Source of the DNA: Aegilops tauschii subsp. strangulata
Taxonomy: Eukaryota > Streptophyta > Magnoliopsida > Poales > Poaceae
Assembly: GCF_002575655.3 (NCBI RefSeq)
Contig: NC_053040.3
Coordinates: 149,979,148-150,043,147 of the forward strand
Length of the DNA: 64,000 bases
Direction of reading: 5' to 3'
The translations under genes were made by a program, and so were the position numbers. Shown one piece after another: positions 1 to 11,716 of this stretch; the first letter of the stretch is position 1, and every line of letters starts with the position of its first letter. A model generated the notes under the pieces. That model did not search any database. It was not told where the DNA came from and saw only the letters and a list, made by a program, of their open reading frames with translations.

Positions 1-2938
1 GTCTGATAAATGTAGCACCGAAGACTTTACAAAAATTTCGTTTAGAGGCTTGCCATCGAAGTGCGCTTGCCTCAGGCAGGAATGATACTTCATCAACGAG
101 TGCTTGAAAAGCGCAACCAACCCTTGCTCGTCCTGACAATCCAGTTTGGTCCTCGCCTATTTAAAAGAATGAGATCTTGTGTCTTCTATCAGTAGAAACA
201 TATGCAACAATTACCATGAATAACATTAGTACATTACTTACGCATAAGTTGCGGCGGAAGACTGGAAATTGTTCTGTGTCTGCGGTATAATCTTTCCATG
301 GAGGAAAGATGCGCACAAAGTTCCTGACAACAATATAAGCTTCGTCTTCTAAACTGGGAAGAAATGGAACAGGGGTCCTATTTGCTGCAATTGGGGCTCT
401 CTCTGGTCAGAAAAGGGATTTGGCAACTGGATTTGGTGTACTCTTTGCTGGAATGGGGGTTTTGCACCGTAGAGCTGGTGCTATGTCAACTGGCATCATC
501 ATACTGTTTGCTGCAGTTGGGGTCTGCTGAGTTGGGGCATCAGAAATGACCAGTGTAGTAGGGCTAGAGCCTGCTAGAGTTCGGGTGTTTTGCGGGTCAG
601 GTGATATTGCAACTACACCTAATGGGCTATTTGATTTATGAGGTCTCACTACCTTTTCCAAATACTTTGCTTGTGCTCCTCCGCGATCAGCAATCGCCCT
701 CTTCCTTTTGAAAGTCTGATACACAAGAACATCATTTGAATGGATAAATATCGTATGATGACAGATGGAATATGTACTGAAAATGGATAGGCAGGGCGTA
801 TTCACATAGACGATGTGTAAACTAAGCTAATGGCAGTGCAACAAAGTAGAAGCAATGCAAAGCATCAGTTGCAAGATATGTGCAACCAATATAACTATGG
901 AAAGTTATAGCAAGCACCTTGATGGGTGACTAATAGGGCATCTGCCTCTGACTCCTCCACTAGGGAGCTACATTGACTTAGGTCTCCCTCTAGCTCAGAA
1001 TCACTGTTAGGATCATATTCTGAGCATGAATCTATAGGTGGAGAGCGTTTGCATTGCATTGCATCCAGACTTGATTTCAGTCCCTTAATGCCAAGTTTGA
1101 CAGCCATGGCATTGTTTTGCTTTATTCTTTTCATGCGTGCAAGCTCATAATCATTATGATGCTGTTCAGAATCTGAGATTCATGAAAACATAAAAAGTAG
1201 TCAGATTATCTATGGAATACATTACGGATTCAACTCGAAGAGTGTCTCCCAATAAACCCCTGCATATGCAAAGTTCACCCCCAACCGTGCTGACCAGACC
1301 ACACACATAAATACAAACCCCTTATGTCTCTATAACAGGCAGACACACATTTCAAAACTGAAGTAGGAACATTAGAATCATATCAAATTCGTATTTGAAC
1401 AAATAAACCAAGGAATTATGAGTGACATAATGTTTAGCTTCAAGGGTGGAGTGTTGGTAGTGCGACATAAAGCAAGTAGGCAGAGTGTATTCCATGTAAA
1501 AGATCGTAGCCTATGTAAAAGCTGGAAATGACACTTTCTTTCTATACAATGAAGTGTTCGTTGCCCACACATGATGGAAGATATCACACAGAGAAATACT
1601 ATTCACTCATGTCTACGGTTCCAGTATTTTGAAACAGGGTGGTCCACCCTAAAAGAATATTGACAACAAATATGAGAAGGCAAGCATAGATGTAGTGAAT
1701 CAATCATTTACTTGTGAGCTCACTAGGACAAGTATGCAGAATTGTAACTGCAGTAAGAGACCGTCCAAAATCTGAATCAAGAAGTTTGTCTAGCACTTAC
1801 TATTTGCAACTAATCGACATGAATAATTGGATATCATATCAAGTGAGTAAGAAAGACAAGTAAAATTGTCAACAAACCTGGCCTGCAGTAGTAATCTAGG
1901 TCAATGTCACTACGACCAACAATCCAAAATGACTAGTGTGTGTTCATAGGGCCGGAATTTTGAAACCCTATGAACTTTATAGGTACTAAAGATTACTGAG
2001 ATACATCTGAACCATTAAGTGTAGGTAGCACTCAGCACACAAGAAACCCTAATGACAGTCCTGCCTAATGAGTAATGAATCAATTCGAAAATGGGTGATG
2101 AGGAGTGGCTGCTGAAGTGCTGAGTGTTGAGGACGTATCTCAGGATAAATCGGGTTGGCGTAGTGGGTGCTGCACGCCTGAGCCCTGAACGAACTGGGAA
2201 GGTAGGCACGGCGGCGCGCCCGGGCAGCGGTGATGCTATAGGGCAAGCGGCTCCTGACCTCCTGCTAGCCCGGCGTCTCCTCCTAGAGTCATGCCGTTCG
2301 GGGACGGCAAGCCGGCGAGGCAGGTGGCTGGGGGCGAGTAGAGACCGGAAGCGCGCAGCAGAACAGAGGGGAATCGGGGCCTGGGATGACCCAAAATCCC
2401 AGGGTGGGCCGGCCCACCATGGGCACCCTGTAGAGATACACACCCGAGCGGTGAACATCTATTTTCGAAACAAAATTAGGAACATTTAGCTGACCAATTA
2501 AACGACTCTATTTTAATAATATCAGGTTCGTATTTGAACAACTAAGCTTGTTTAGCTTGATGGGTGGAGCAGTGCTATTATGACACGAAGGACGTATTCT
2601 GATCGTATAGTGATCATAAAAGGGGGAAACCCTAAGCATTTTTTTAGCAAAAGAGGGTTTCCCCTCCGATTTCTATAAAAGAAACCACCACGGAACCAAC
2701 ATGATCAATTAAACCCTAAGCATGATCAATTAAACCGTATTATGATTGTGCCATGCCAGATTTAAAGCTGCAAACCGAAGAAATGATATTTAGCATCCAT
2801 TGTTTGCTTGGAACTAAGAACTAAATTCTAAGAGCTGAAAAGAAAGTAGAGTAACCAAGTTATGATCTATTTTCTGGTTGAGATCAAAAAGTTGAGGAGA
2901 TATGAAGTACCACCTCTCTTGCGGCGTCGTGTAGGCAT
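1..2938 (-). pseudogene. Gene 1: remnant of a multi-exon plant gene, family not recognised
   Basis: Likely exons in order of transcription are 2914-2938, 918-1172, 242-715 and 1-156, the last running off the window. Exon 1 starts with ATG and encodes MPTRRRKR. It joins exon 2 in phase (GT at 2913, AG before 1172), giving a basic start followed by SEQHHNDYELARMKRIKQ. Exon 2 then becomes acidic and rich in Ser, Asp and Glu, ending near ALLVTHQ. Exon 3 is Pro/Thr-rich and ends with FPPWKDYTADTEQFPVFRR. It joins exon 4 (LDCQDEQGLVALFKHSL...) in phase through a GTAAGT donor. Signs of decay are an in-frame TGA at 404-406 in exon 3 and an exon 2/3 join that I cannot put in phase. No catalytic motif is visible. 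It could be a grass-specific host gene or an ORF captured by a DNA transposon, but I see no CACTA-type termini. Confidence 0.5.
2518..2640. repeat. Diverged duplicate of the segment at about 1385-1505
   Basis: Both stretches share CGTATTTGAACAA, then TTTAGCTT, GGGTGGAG and a GACA-rich tail in the same order. They lie in the presumed first intron of gene 1. The similarity is by eye and patchy, so this could also be two fragments of one old repeat. Confidence 0.35.
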
Positions 2939-3267
2939 CGGGGGTGCGATGGCTGTCGGTGGCGTTGAAGCAGATTTGCGACGGTAGACGGGTGCATCGG
3001 GGGATAAGTCCCGTTGCGGTGGAAGAGAAGGTCGTGTGAGCGGCCCCGACAAAGAGGACGAAGGCGCCGATGAAGCGAGAGGACGCGAGGCAAGGCTCTT
3101 GGTCCGTTGCCGTGGATGAGAAACGTCCATCTCTAGCAGTGGACGATGCGGTCTTGGTAGGCGCTCCGGCATGGTGGAGGACGGTGGCGATGGATGGGGT
3201 GGAGGACGGCGGCGATGGATGGGGTGGCGGACGGAGGAGGCTGGTGTGGGGATGGTGTTCTAGCGCG

Positions 3268-3760
3268 GAAGGTGTATGAATGGGAAAATGGAGGGAGAGG
3301 TACGGGGAACCATGTTTTTGGGACGCGTGTGTCTGAAATATGGGAAAGTTACGAACTTAGCCCCCATTTAAAATTTGGACGTCTCGTCGGTTGGGGATAG
3401 GACGGTAATCTCGCATCTCGCCAATATTTGCCCAGAGCGATTTCGGGCGAGGAGAGGGTGTTTTGGCGCCCATGGTTGGCGCCCACGGTGTATGAACGGG
3501 GATGACAGGTAGGGCGGTTGTGTCACGTCTGAGTGAAGTTACAAACCTGCCCCTATTGAAAATATTTGCCTACACCGATTTCGGTCGAAGCGAGTTTGTT
3601 TTGCCGCCCACCGTGTATGAATGGGGAAATGGAGGGAGAAACAGAGGTCTTTCGGACAAGCTTGAATCAAATGTGTTTTGCCGCCCATGTTTGGCGCCCA
3701 CCGTGTCGGAATGGGCTTAGAGGCGGTCATGTCACGTCTAATTGAAGTTACTAACCTACC
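3268..3760. repeat. Degenerate tandem repeats upstream of gene 1
   Basis: Three or more copies of a unit contain GTGTATGAATGGG (or variants), a GAAGTTAC-AACCT-CCCC block, and TTTTGCCGCCCA or GGCGCCCA boxes. Copies start near 3268, 3486, 3607 and 3698. The block lies immediately upstream of the proposed first exon of gene 1 and probably covers its promoter. No clear TATA box was found. Confidence 0.55.
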
Positions 3761-4617
3761 CCTATTGAAACAGTGGAAATCGGGCCGATGGATTGTCCTT
3801 GTAATGGGTAGACAGTAATTTCCATCTCCCAAACACTTGGTTGTGGGCAGCCGACGTGGGAGTGGACATTTTGCCCCTACTTTCGAATTTTGGGACAATA
3901 AGCATCCACGTTTACCCTGGCAACTAAATTCGAATCCATTTTGTATTCCTATACGAATCTTTATAAATCATTCTATGTGTTTTTATATATCTTCAAAAGC
4001 ACGACAAAGATGTATTCCACTGTCATATATGAATATGATTTACAAATGCCGATACTCAAATTCAAAAGCTAGAATCTAGTTTAAGGTGAATTCGAATATT
4101 TGGAACATTTTATGTCCAACTCAAATGTCACACGCAGCATAATGTGTACTCCCATTTAGATATGTACACAAGCGATGTATCAAGATTCAAATATCGAGTC
4201 AATCAACCAAGAATGTACATAACTAATAAACATATAAACACTTATAGAGTATATGGATATATAATATCAACTAACATACATAAGCCGGGCCGCTATACTT
4301 TTTTTTGCTAGAACATCGTCCTTTTTTTTAGCGAAGCTACTACAACATCTTTGCCCTTTCCGATGCGTGCCACTTACGGTCCATCTATACTACTATTATT
4401 GCGGAATGCACATTCAGCCCGATTAGCATATTTGTAGGTCTGGCACAGCAATCAAAATGAAATGTCTCTGAGTCTTATCAATTAATACAGACTTCTGCTC
4501 AAATAAAATTACAAACCAAAAAACAAAAAACAATTATTACATGATCTCTAAAACAAATGGTTTGATTAATTACATGAACAAACAAAAGAAAGGTTATTCA
4601 ACGATGGAAAGAACATT
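3761..4617. other. AT-rich spacer without recognisable genes
   Basis: The sequence becomes strongly AT-rich from about 3900. Short ORFs here have no coding character. I see no LTR, MITE ends or exon signals before the gene 2 terminal exon at 4618. Confidence 0.5.
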
Positions 4618-4889
4618 TCACCTATGATTTACCAAGTGGGAATTTAATTTCCTTTTTTCCTTCAGGACCTTAACAATGCGGTCAGTCTCAACTTGCTTCG
4701 TTTAGAAATCCACCAAATATTTAATGGTTGTCTTGAGTACTGCTTCTGATTGTGCTGTTTGCTTCCTCAACATGTCAACTTCATCTCTAAGTGCAGAAGA
4801 AGAATCTCATTCTACCAATAGCTTAGCCTCTAGAGCATCAGCAGTTGGCAATTCATGATGCTAGATTGGGCAGGTGCCACTTCTGTGGG
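4618..4889 (-). pseudogene. Gene 2, terminal exon encoding a coiled coil (decayed)
   Basis: On the minus strand a frame ending at TGA (4618-4620) encodes a charged heptad-like stretch including DALEAKLLVE, LRDEVDMLRKQTAQSEAVLK and VETDRIVKVLKEKRK. That is typical of a C-terminal coiled coil. Two in-frame stops (after LLVE and after YLVDF) break it. The exon is cut on its upstream side by Copia A at 4890. The sequence continues at 13457 beyond that element, as the duplicated GTGGG shows. It is the 3' end of the gene whose earlier exons lie at 13508-13629, 41425-41800 and 44239-44486. Confidence 0.55.
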
Positions 4890-6622
4890 TGTTGGGGAAC
4901 GTAGTAATTTCAAAAAAATTCCTACGCACACGCAAGATCATGGTGATGCGTAGCAACGAGAGGGGAGAGTGTTGTCCACGTACCCTCGTAGACCGAAAGC
5001 GGAAGCGTTAGCACAACGCGGTTGATGTAGTCGTACGTCTTCACGATCCGACCGATCAAGTACCGAACGCACGGCACCTCCGAGTTCAGCACACGTTCAG
5101 CCCGATGACGTCCCTCGAACTCCGATCCAGCCGAGTGTTGTGGGAGAGTTTCGTCAGCACGACGGCGTGGCGACGATGATGATGTTACAGGGCTTCACCT
5201 AAGCACCGCTACAATATTATCGAGGTGGACTATGGTGGAGGGGGCACCGCACACGGCTAAAAGATCCAAGGGATCAATTGTTGTATCTCCAGGGTACCCC
5301 CTGCCCCCGTATATAAAGGAGCAAGGGGGAGACGTGCGGCCGGCCAGGAGGGGCGCGCCAGGAGGAGTCCTACTCCCACCGGGAGTAGGACTCCCTCCCT
5401 TTTCCTTGTTGGACTAGGAGTGGAGGGGAAAAGAGGAGGGAGAGAGGAAGGAAAGGGGGGGGCGCCGCCCCCCTCTCCTTGTCCTATTCGGACTAGGGGG
5501 GAGGGGCGCGCGGCCCTGCCCTGGCCGCCTCTCCTCTCTTCCACTAAGGCCCACTATGGCCCATTAAGCCCCCGGGGGGTTCCGGTAACCTCCCGGTACT
5601 CCGGTAAAATTCCGATTTCACCCGGAACACTTCCGATATCCAAACATAGGCTTCCAATATATCAATCTTCATGTCTTGACCATTTCGAGACTCCTCGTCA
5701 TGTCCGTGATCACATCCGGGACTCCGAACAACCTTCGGTACATCAAAACATATAAACTCATAATATAACTGTCATCGAAACTTTAAGCGTGCGGACCCTA
5801 CGGGTTCGAGAACAATGTAGACATGACCGAGACAAGTCTTCGGTCAATAACCAATAGCGGAACCTGGATGCTCGTATTGGCTCCCACATATTCTACGAAG
5901 ATCTTTATCGGTCAAACTGCATAACAACATACGTTGTTCCCTTTGTCATCGGTATGTTACTTGCCCGAGATTCGATCGTCGGTATCTCAATACCTAGTTC
6001 AATCTCGTTACCGGCAAGTCTCTTTACTCATTCCGTAATACATCATCCCGCAACTAACTCATTAGTTACAATGCTTGCAAGGCTTATAGTGATGTGCATT
6101 ACTGAGTGGGCCTAGAGATACCTCTCCGACAATCGGAGTGACAAATCCTAATCTCGAAATACGCCAACCCAACAAGTACCTTCGGAGTCACCTGTAGAGC
6201 ACATTTATAATCACCCAGTTACGTTGTGACGTTTGGTAGCACACAAAGTGTTCCTCCGGTAAACGGGAGTTGCATAATCTCATAGTCATAGGAACATGTA
6301 TAAGTCATGACGAAAGCAATAGCAACATACTAAATGATCAAGTGCTAAGCTAACGGAATGAGTCAAGTCAATCACATCATTCTCCTAATGATGTGATCCC
6401 ATTAATCAAATGACAACTCATGTCTATGGTTAGGAAACATAACCATCTTTAATTAATGAGCTAGTCAAGTAGAGGCATACTAGCGACACTCTGTTTGTCT
6501 ATGTATTCACACATGTATTATGTTTCTGGTTAATACAATTCTAGCATGAATAATAAACATTTATCATGATATAAGGAAATAAATAATATCTTTATTATTG
6601 CCTCTAGGGCATATTTCCTTCA
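4890..6622 (-). repeat. Copia A 3' LTR
   Basis: On the plus strand it begins TGTTGGGGAACG and ends CATATTTCCTTCA, so in element orientation it runs TGAAGG...CCAACA. It differs from the right LTR by scattered substitutions and a short deletion near 5190, where the right copy has CTACCGACG. Confidence 0.9.
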
Positions 6623-6636
6623 GTCTCCCACTTGCA

Positions 6637-6815
6637 CTAGAGTCAATAATCTAGTTCACATCACCATGTGATTTAATACCAATAGTTCACATCACCATGT
6701 GATTAACACCCATAGTTCACATCGTCATGTGACCAACACCCAAAGGGTTTACTAGAATCAATAATCTAGTTCACATTGCTATGTGATTAACACCCAAATA
6801 GTACTAAGGTGTGAT
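6637..6815 (-). repeat. Short tandem repeats upstream of the Copia A polypurine tract
   Basis: The motif TTCACATCACCATGTGATTAA and variants recur about every 36 bp (near 6655, 6685, 6717 and 6770), and the phrase CAATAATCTAGTTCACAT appears twice. The array lies between the RNase H remnant and the 3' LTR, where Copia B has only a short spacer. Confidence 0.6.
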
Positions 6816-6829
6816 CATGTTTTGCTTGT

Positions 6830-9800
6830 GAGAGAAGTTTAGTCAACGGGTCTGCCACATTCAGATCCGTATGTATTTTGCAAATTTCTATGTCAACAAT
6901 GCTCTGCATAGAGCTACTCTAGCTAATTGCTCCCACTTTCAATATGTATCCAGATTGAGACTTAGAGTCATCTGGATCAGTGTCAAAATTTGCAGCGACG
7001 TAACCCTTTACGACGAACCTTTTTGTCACCTCCATAATCGAGAAACATATCCTTATTCCACTAAGGATAATTTTGACCGCTGTCCAGTGATCTACTCCTA
7101 GATCACTATTGTACTCCCTTGCCAAAATTAGTGTAGGGTATACAATAGATCTGGTACACAGCATCGCATACTTTATAGAACCTATGGCCAAGGCATAGGG
7201 AATGACTTTCATTCTCTTTCTATGTTCTGCCGTGGTCGGGCTTTGAGTCTTACTCAATTTCACACCTTGTAACACAGGCAACAACTCTTTCTTTGACTGT
7301 TCCATTTTGAACTACTTCAAAATCTTGTCAAGGTATGTACTCATTGAAAAAACTTATCAAGCGTCTTGATCTATCTCTATAGATCTTGATGCTCAATATG
7401 TAAGCAACTTCACCGAGGTCTTTCTTTGAATAACTCCTTTCAAACACTCCTTTATGCTTTGAAGAATAATTCTACATTATTTCCGATCAACAATATGTCA
7501 TTCACATATACTTATCAGAAATGTTGTAGTGCTCCCACTCACTTTCTTGTAAATACAGGCTTCACCGCAAGTCTGTATAAAACTATATGCTTTGATCAAC
7601 TTATCAAAGCGTATATTCCAACTCCGAGATGCTTGCACCAGTCCATAGATGGATCGCTAGAGTTTGCATATTTTGTTAGCACCTTTAGGATTGACAAAAC
7701 CTTCTGGTTGCATCATATACAACTCTTCTTTAATAAATCCATTAAGGAATGCAGTTTTGTTTATCCATTTGCCAGATTTCATAAAATGCGGCAATTGCTA
7801 ACATGATTCGGACAGACTTAAGCATAGATATGGGTGAGAAACTCTCATCATAGTCAACACCTTGAACTTGTCGAAAACCTTTTGCGACAATTCTAGCTTT
7901 GTAGATAGTAACACTACTATCAGCGTCCGTCTTCCTCTTGAAGATCCATTTAATCTCGATGGCTCGCCGATCATTGGGCAAGTCAATCAAAGTCCATACT
8001 TTGTTCTCATACATGGATCTCATCTCAGATTTCATGGCCTCAAGCCATTTTGCGGAATCTGGGCTCATCATCGCTTCCTTATAGTTCGTAGGTTCGTCAT
8101 GGTCAAGTAACATGACCTCCAGAACAGGATTACCGTACCACTCTGGTGTGGATCTCACTCTGGTTTACCTACGAGGTTCGGTAGTAACTTGATCTGAAGT
8201 TACATGATCATCATCATTAGCTTCCTCATTAATTGGTGTAGGAGTCACATGAACAAATTTCTGTGATGAACTACTTTCCAATAATGGAGCAGGTACAGTT
8301 ACCTGATCAAGTTCTACTTTCCTCCCACTCACTTCTTTCAAGATAAAATCCTTCTCTAGAAAGGATCCATTCTCAGCAATGAATATCTTGCCTTCGGATC
8401 TGTGATAGAAGGTGTACCCAATTGTCTCCTTTGGGTATCCTATGAAGACACATTTCTCCGATTTGGGTTTGAGCTTATCAGGATGAAACTTTTTCTTATA
8501 AGCATCGCAACCCCAAACTTTAAGAAACGACAACTTTGATTTCTTGCCAAACCACATTTCATACGGTGTCGTCTCAAACGGATTTAGATGGTGCCCTTTT
8601 TTTTACATGAATGCAGCTGTCTCTAATGCATAACCCCAAAACTATAGTGGTAAATCGGTCAGAAACATCATAGATTGCACTATATCCAATAAAGTACGGT
8701 TATGACGTTTGGACACACCATTATGCTATGGTGTTCCAGGTGGCACGAATTTGTGAAACTATTCCACATTGTTTTAATTGAAGACCAAACTCCTAACTCA
8801 AATATTTGTCTCCGCTATCAGATCGTAGAAACCTTATTTTCTTGTCACGATGATTTTCCACTTCACTCTGAAATTCTTTGAACTTTTCAAATGTTTCAGA
8901 CCTATGTTTCATCAAATAGATATACCCATATCTGCTCAAATCATCTGTGAAGGTCAGAAAATAACGATACCCGCCGCGAGCCTCAACACTCATCGGGTCG
9001 CATACATCAGTATGTATTATTTCCAATAAGTCAGTTGCTCGCTCCATTGTTCCGGAGAACGGAGTCTTTAGTCATCTTGCCCATAAGGCATGGTTCGCAA
9101 GCATCAAGTGATTCATCATAAAGTGATTCCAAAATCCCATCAGCATGGAGTTTCTTCATGCGCTTTACACCAATATGACCTAAACGGCAGTGCCACAAAT
9201 GAGTTGCACTATTATTATTAACTTTGCATCTTTTGGCTTCAATATTATGAATATGTGTATCACTACGATCGAGATCCAACAAACCATTTTCATTGGGTGT
9301 ATGACCATAGAAGGTTTTTTCATGTAAATAGAACAACAATTATTCTCTAACTTAAATGAATAACCATATTGTAATAAACATGATCAAATCATATTCATGC
9401 TCAACGCAAACACCAAATAACATTTATTTAGGTTCAACACTAATCCCAAAAGTTATATGGATTGTGCGATGATGATCACATCAATCTTGGAACTACTTCC
9501 AACACACATCGTCACTACATCCTTAACTAGTCTCTGTTCATTTTGCAACTCCGGTTTTAAGTTACTACTCTTAGCAACTAAACCAGTATCAAATACTGAG
9601 GGGTTGCTATAAACACTAGTAAAGTACACATCAATAACATGTATATCAAATATACTTTTGTTCACTTTGCCATCCTTCTTATCCGCCAATTATTTTGGGT
9701 AGTTCTGCTTCTAGTGACCAGTACTTTTCAGGCTTAGGTCCAAATTTGGGCTTCTTCACTTGAGCAGTAACTTGCTTGCCGTTCTACATGAAGTTCCCTT

Positions 9801-10470
9801 TCTTTCCCTTTGCCCTTTTCTTGAAACTAGTGGTCTTGTTAATCATCAACACTTGATGCTCTTTCTTGATTTCTACCTTCGTCGATTTCAGCATCACGAA
9901 GAGCTTGGGAATCGTTTTCGTTATCCCTTGCATATTATAGTTCATCACGAAGTTCTACTAACTTGGTGATGGTGACTAGAGAATTCTGTCAATCACTATT
10001 TTATCTAGAAGATTAACTCCCACTTGATTCAAGTGATTGTAGTACCCAGACAATCTGAGCACATGCTCACTGCTTGAGCTATTCTCCTCCATATGTTAGC
10101 TATAGAACTTGTTGGAGATTTCATATCTCTCAACTCGGGTATTTGCTTGAAATATTAACTTCAACTCCTGGAACACCTCATATGGTCCATGATGTTCAAA
10201 ACGTCTTTGAAGTCCCGATTCTAAGCTGTTTAAGCATGGTGCACTAAACTATCAAGTAGTCATCATATTGAGCTAGCCAAACGTTCATAACATCTGTATC
10301 TGCTCCTGCAATAGGTTTGTCACCTAGCGGTGCATCAAGGACATAATTCTTCTGTGCAGCAATGAGGATAAACCTCAGATCACGGATCCAATCTGTATCA
10401 TTGCTACTTACATCTTTCAACTTAGGAACATATCAAAAATAAAACAGGGGAGCTAAACGCGAGCTATTGA
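6830..10470 (-). pseudogene. Copia A gag-pol polyprotein, degenerate
   Basis: In order of transcription the pieces are: gag-like sequence at about 10470-9690; pre-integrase and integrase pieces at 9339-8165, including HxxxxH/CxxC-type residues (THLWHCRLGHIG, ACEPCLMGK) and an integrase DV/D start (EIIHTDVCDPM); reverse transcriptase at 8158-7742 (MYENKVWTL, IKWIFKRKTDAD, YDESFSPISMLKSV); and RNase H at 7305-6919. Frames change repeatedly and stops are common. RNase H loses about 250 nt after GAIS relative to Copia B, removing the catalytic glutamate and an aspartate. A piece reading VADPLTK-like sequence survives next to the repeats before the 3' LTR. No functional product is expected. Confidence 0.8.
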
Positions 10471-11700
10471 TCTACAACATAGATATGCTAATACTACGAG
10501 GACTAAGTTCATGATAAATTTAAGTTCAATTAATCATATTACTTAAGAACTCCCACTTAGATAGACATCCCTCTAATCCTCTAAGTGATCACGTGATCCA
10601 TATCAACTAAGCCATGTCCGATCATCACGTGAGATGGAGTAGTTTCAATGGTGAACATCACTATGTTGATCATATCTACTATATGATTCACGCTCGACCT
10701 TTCGGTCTCAGTGTTCCGAGGCCATATCTGTTATATGCTAGGCTCATCAAGTTTAACCTGAGTATTCCGCGTGTGCAACTGTTTTGCACCCGTTGTATTT
10801 GAACGTAGAGCCTATCACACCCGATCATCACGTGGTGTCTCAGCACGAAGAACTTTCGCAACGGTGCATACTCAGGGAGAACACTTGTACCTTGATAATT
10901 AGTGAGAGATCATCTTATAAAGCTACCGTCGAACTAAGCAAAATAAGATGCATAAAAGATAAACATCACATGCAATCAAAATATGTGACATGATATGGCC
11001 ATCATCATCTTGTGCCTTTGATCTCCATCTTCAAAGCATCGTCATGATTTCCATCGTCACCGGCATGACACCATGATCTCCATCATCTTGATCTATATCA
11101 ATGTGTCGTCACATGGTCGTCTCGCCAACTATTGCTCTTGCAACTATTGCTATCGCATAGCGATAAAGTAAAGCAATTATTTGGCGCTTGCATCTTACGG
11201 AATAAAGAGACAACCATAAGGCTTCTGCCAGTTGCCGATAACTTCAACAAAACATGATCATCTTATACAACAACTTATATCTCATCACGTCTTGACCATA
11301 TCCCATCACAACATGCCCTGCAAAAACAAGTTAGACGTCCTCTACTTTGTTGTTGCAAGTTTTACGTGGCTGCTACGGGCTGAGCAAGAACCGTTCTTAC
11401 CTATGCATAAAAACCACAACGATAGTTTGTCAAGTTGGTGCTTATTATAACCTTCGCAAGGACCGGGCGTAGCCACACTCGGTTCAACTAAAGTTGGAGA
11501 AACTGACACCCGCTAGTCACCTGTGTGCATAGCACGGCGGTAAAACCAGTCTCGCGTAAGCGTACACGTAATGTCGGTCCGGGCCGCTTCATCCAACAAT
11601 ACCGCCGAACCAAAGTATGACATGCTGGTAAGCAGTATGACTTATATCGCCCACAACTCACTTGTGTTCTACTCATGCATATAACATCTACGCATAAAAC

Positions 11701-11716
11701 CAGGCTCGGATGCCAC
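11701..11716 (-). other. Copia A primer-binding site
   Basis: The minus strand reads GTGGCATCCGAGCCTGG immediately after the 5' LTR. This is a mutated version of the TGGTATCAGAGC site complementary to initiator tRNA-Met that copia elements use. Confidence 0.75.

Noticed and set aside
1..4889. A CACTA (En/Spm) transposon as origin of gene 1 and gene 2
   Set aside because: Exon style recalls some transposon-captured ORFs, but no CACTA termini or subterminal repeats were found, so this is not claimed.
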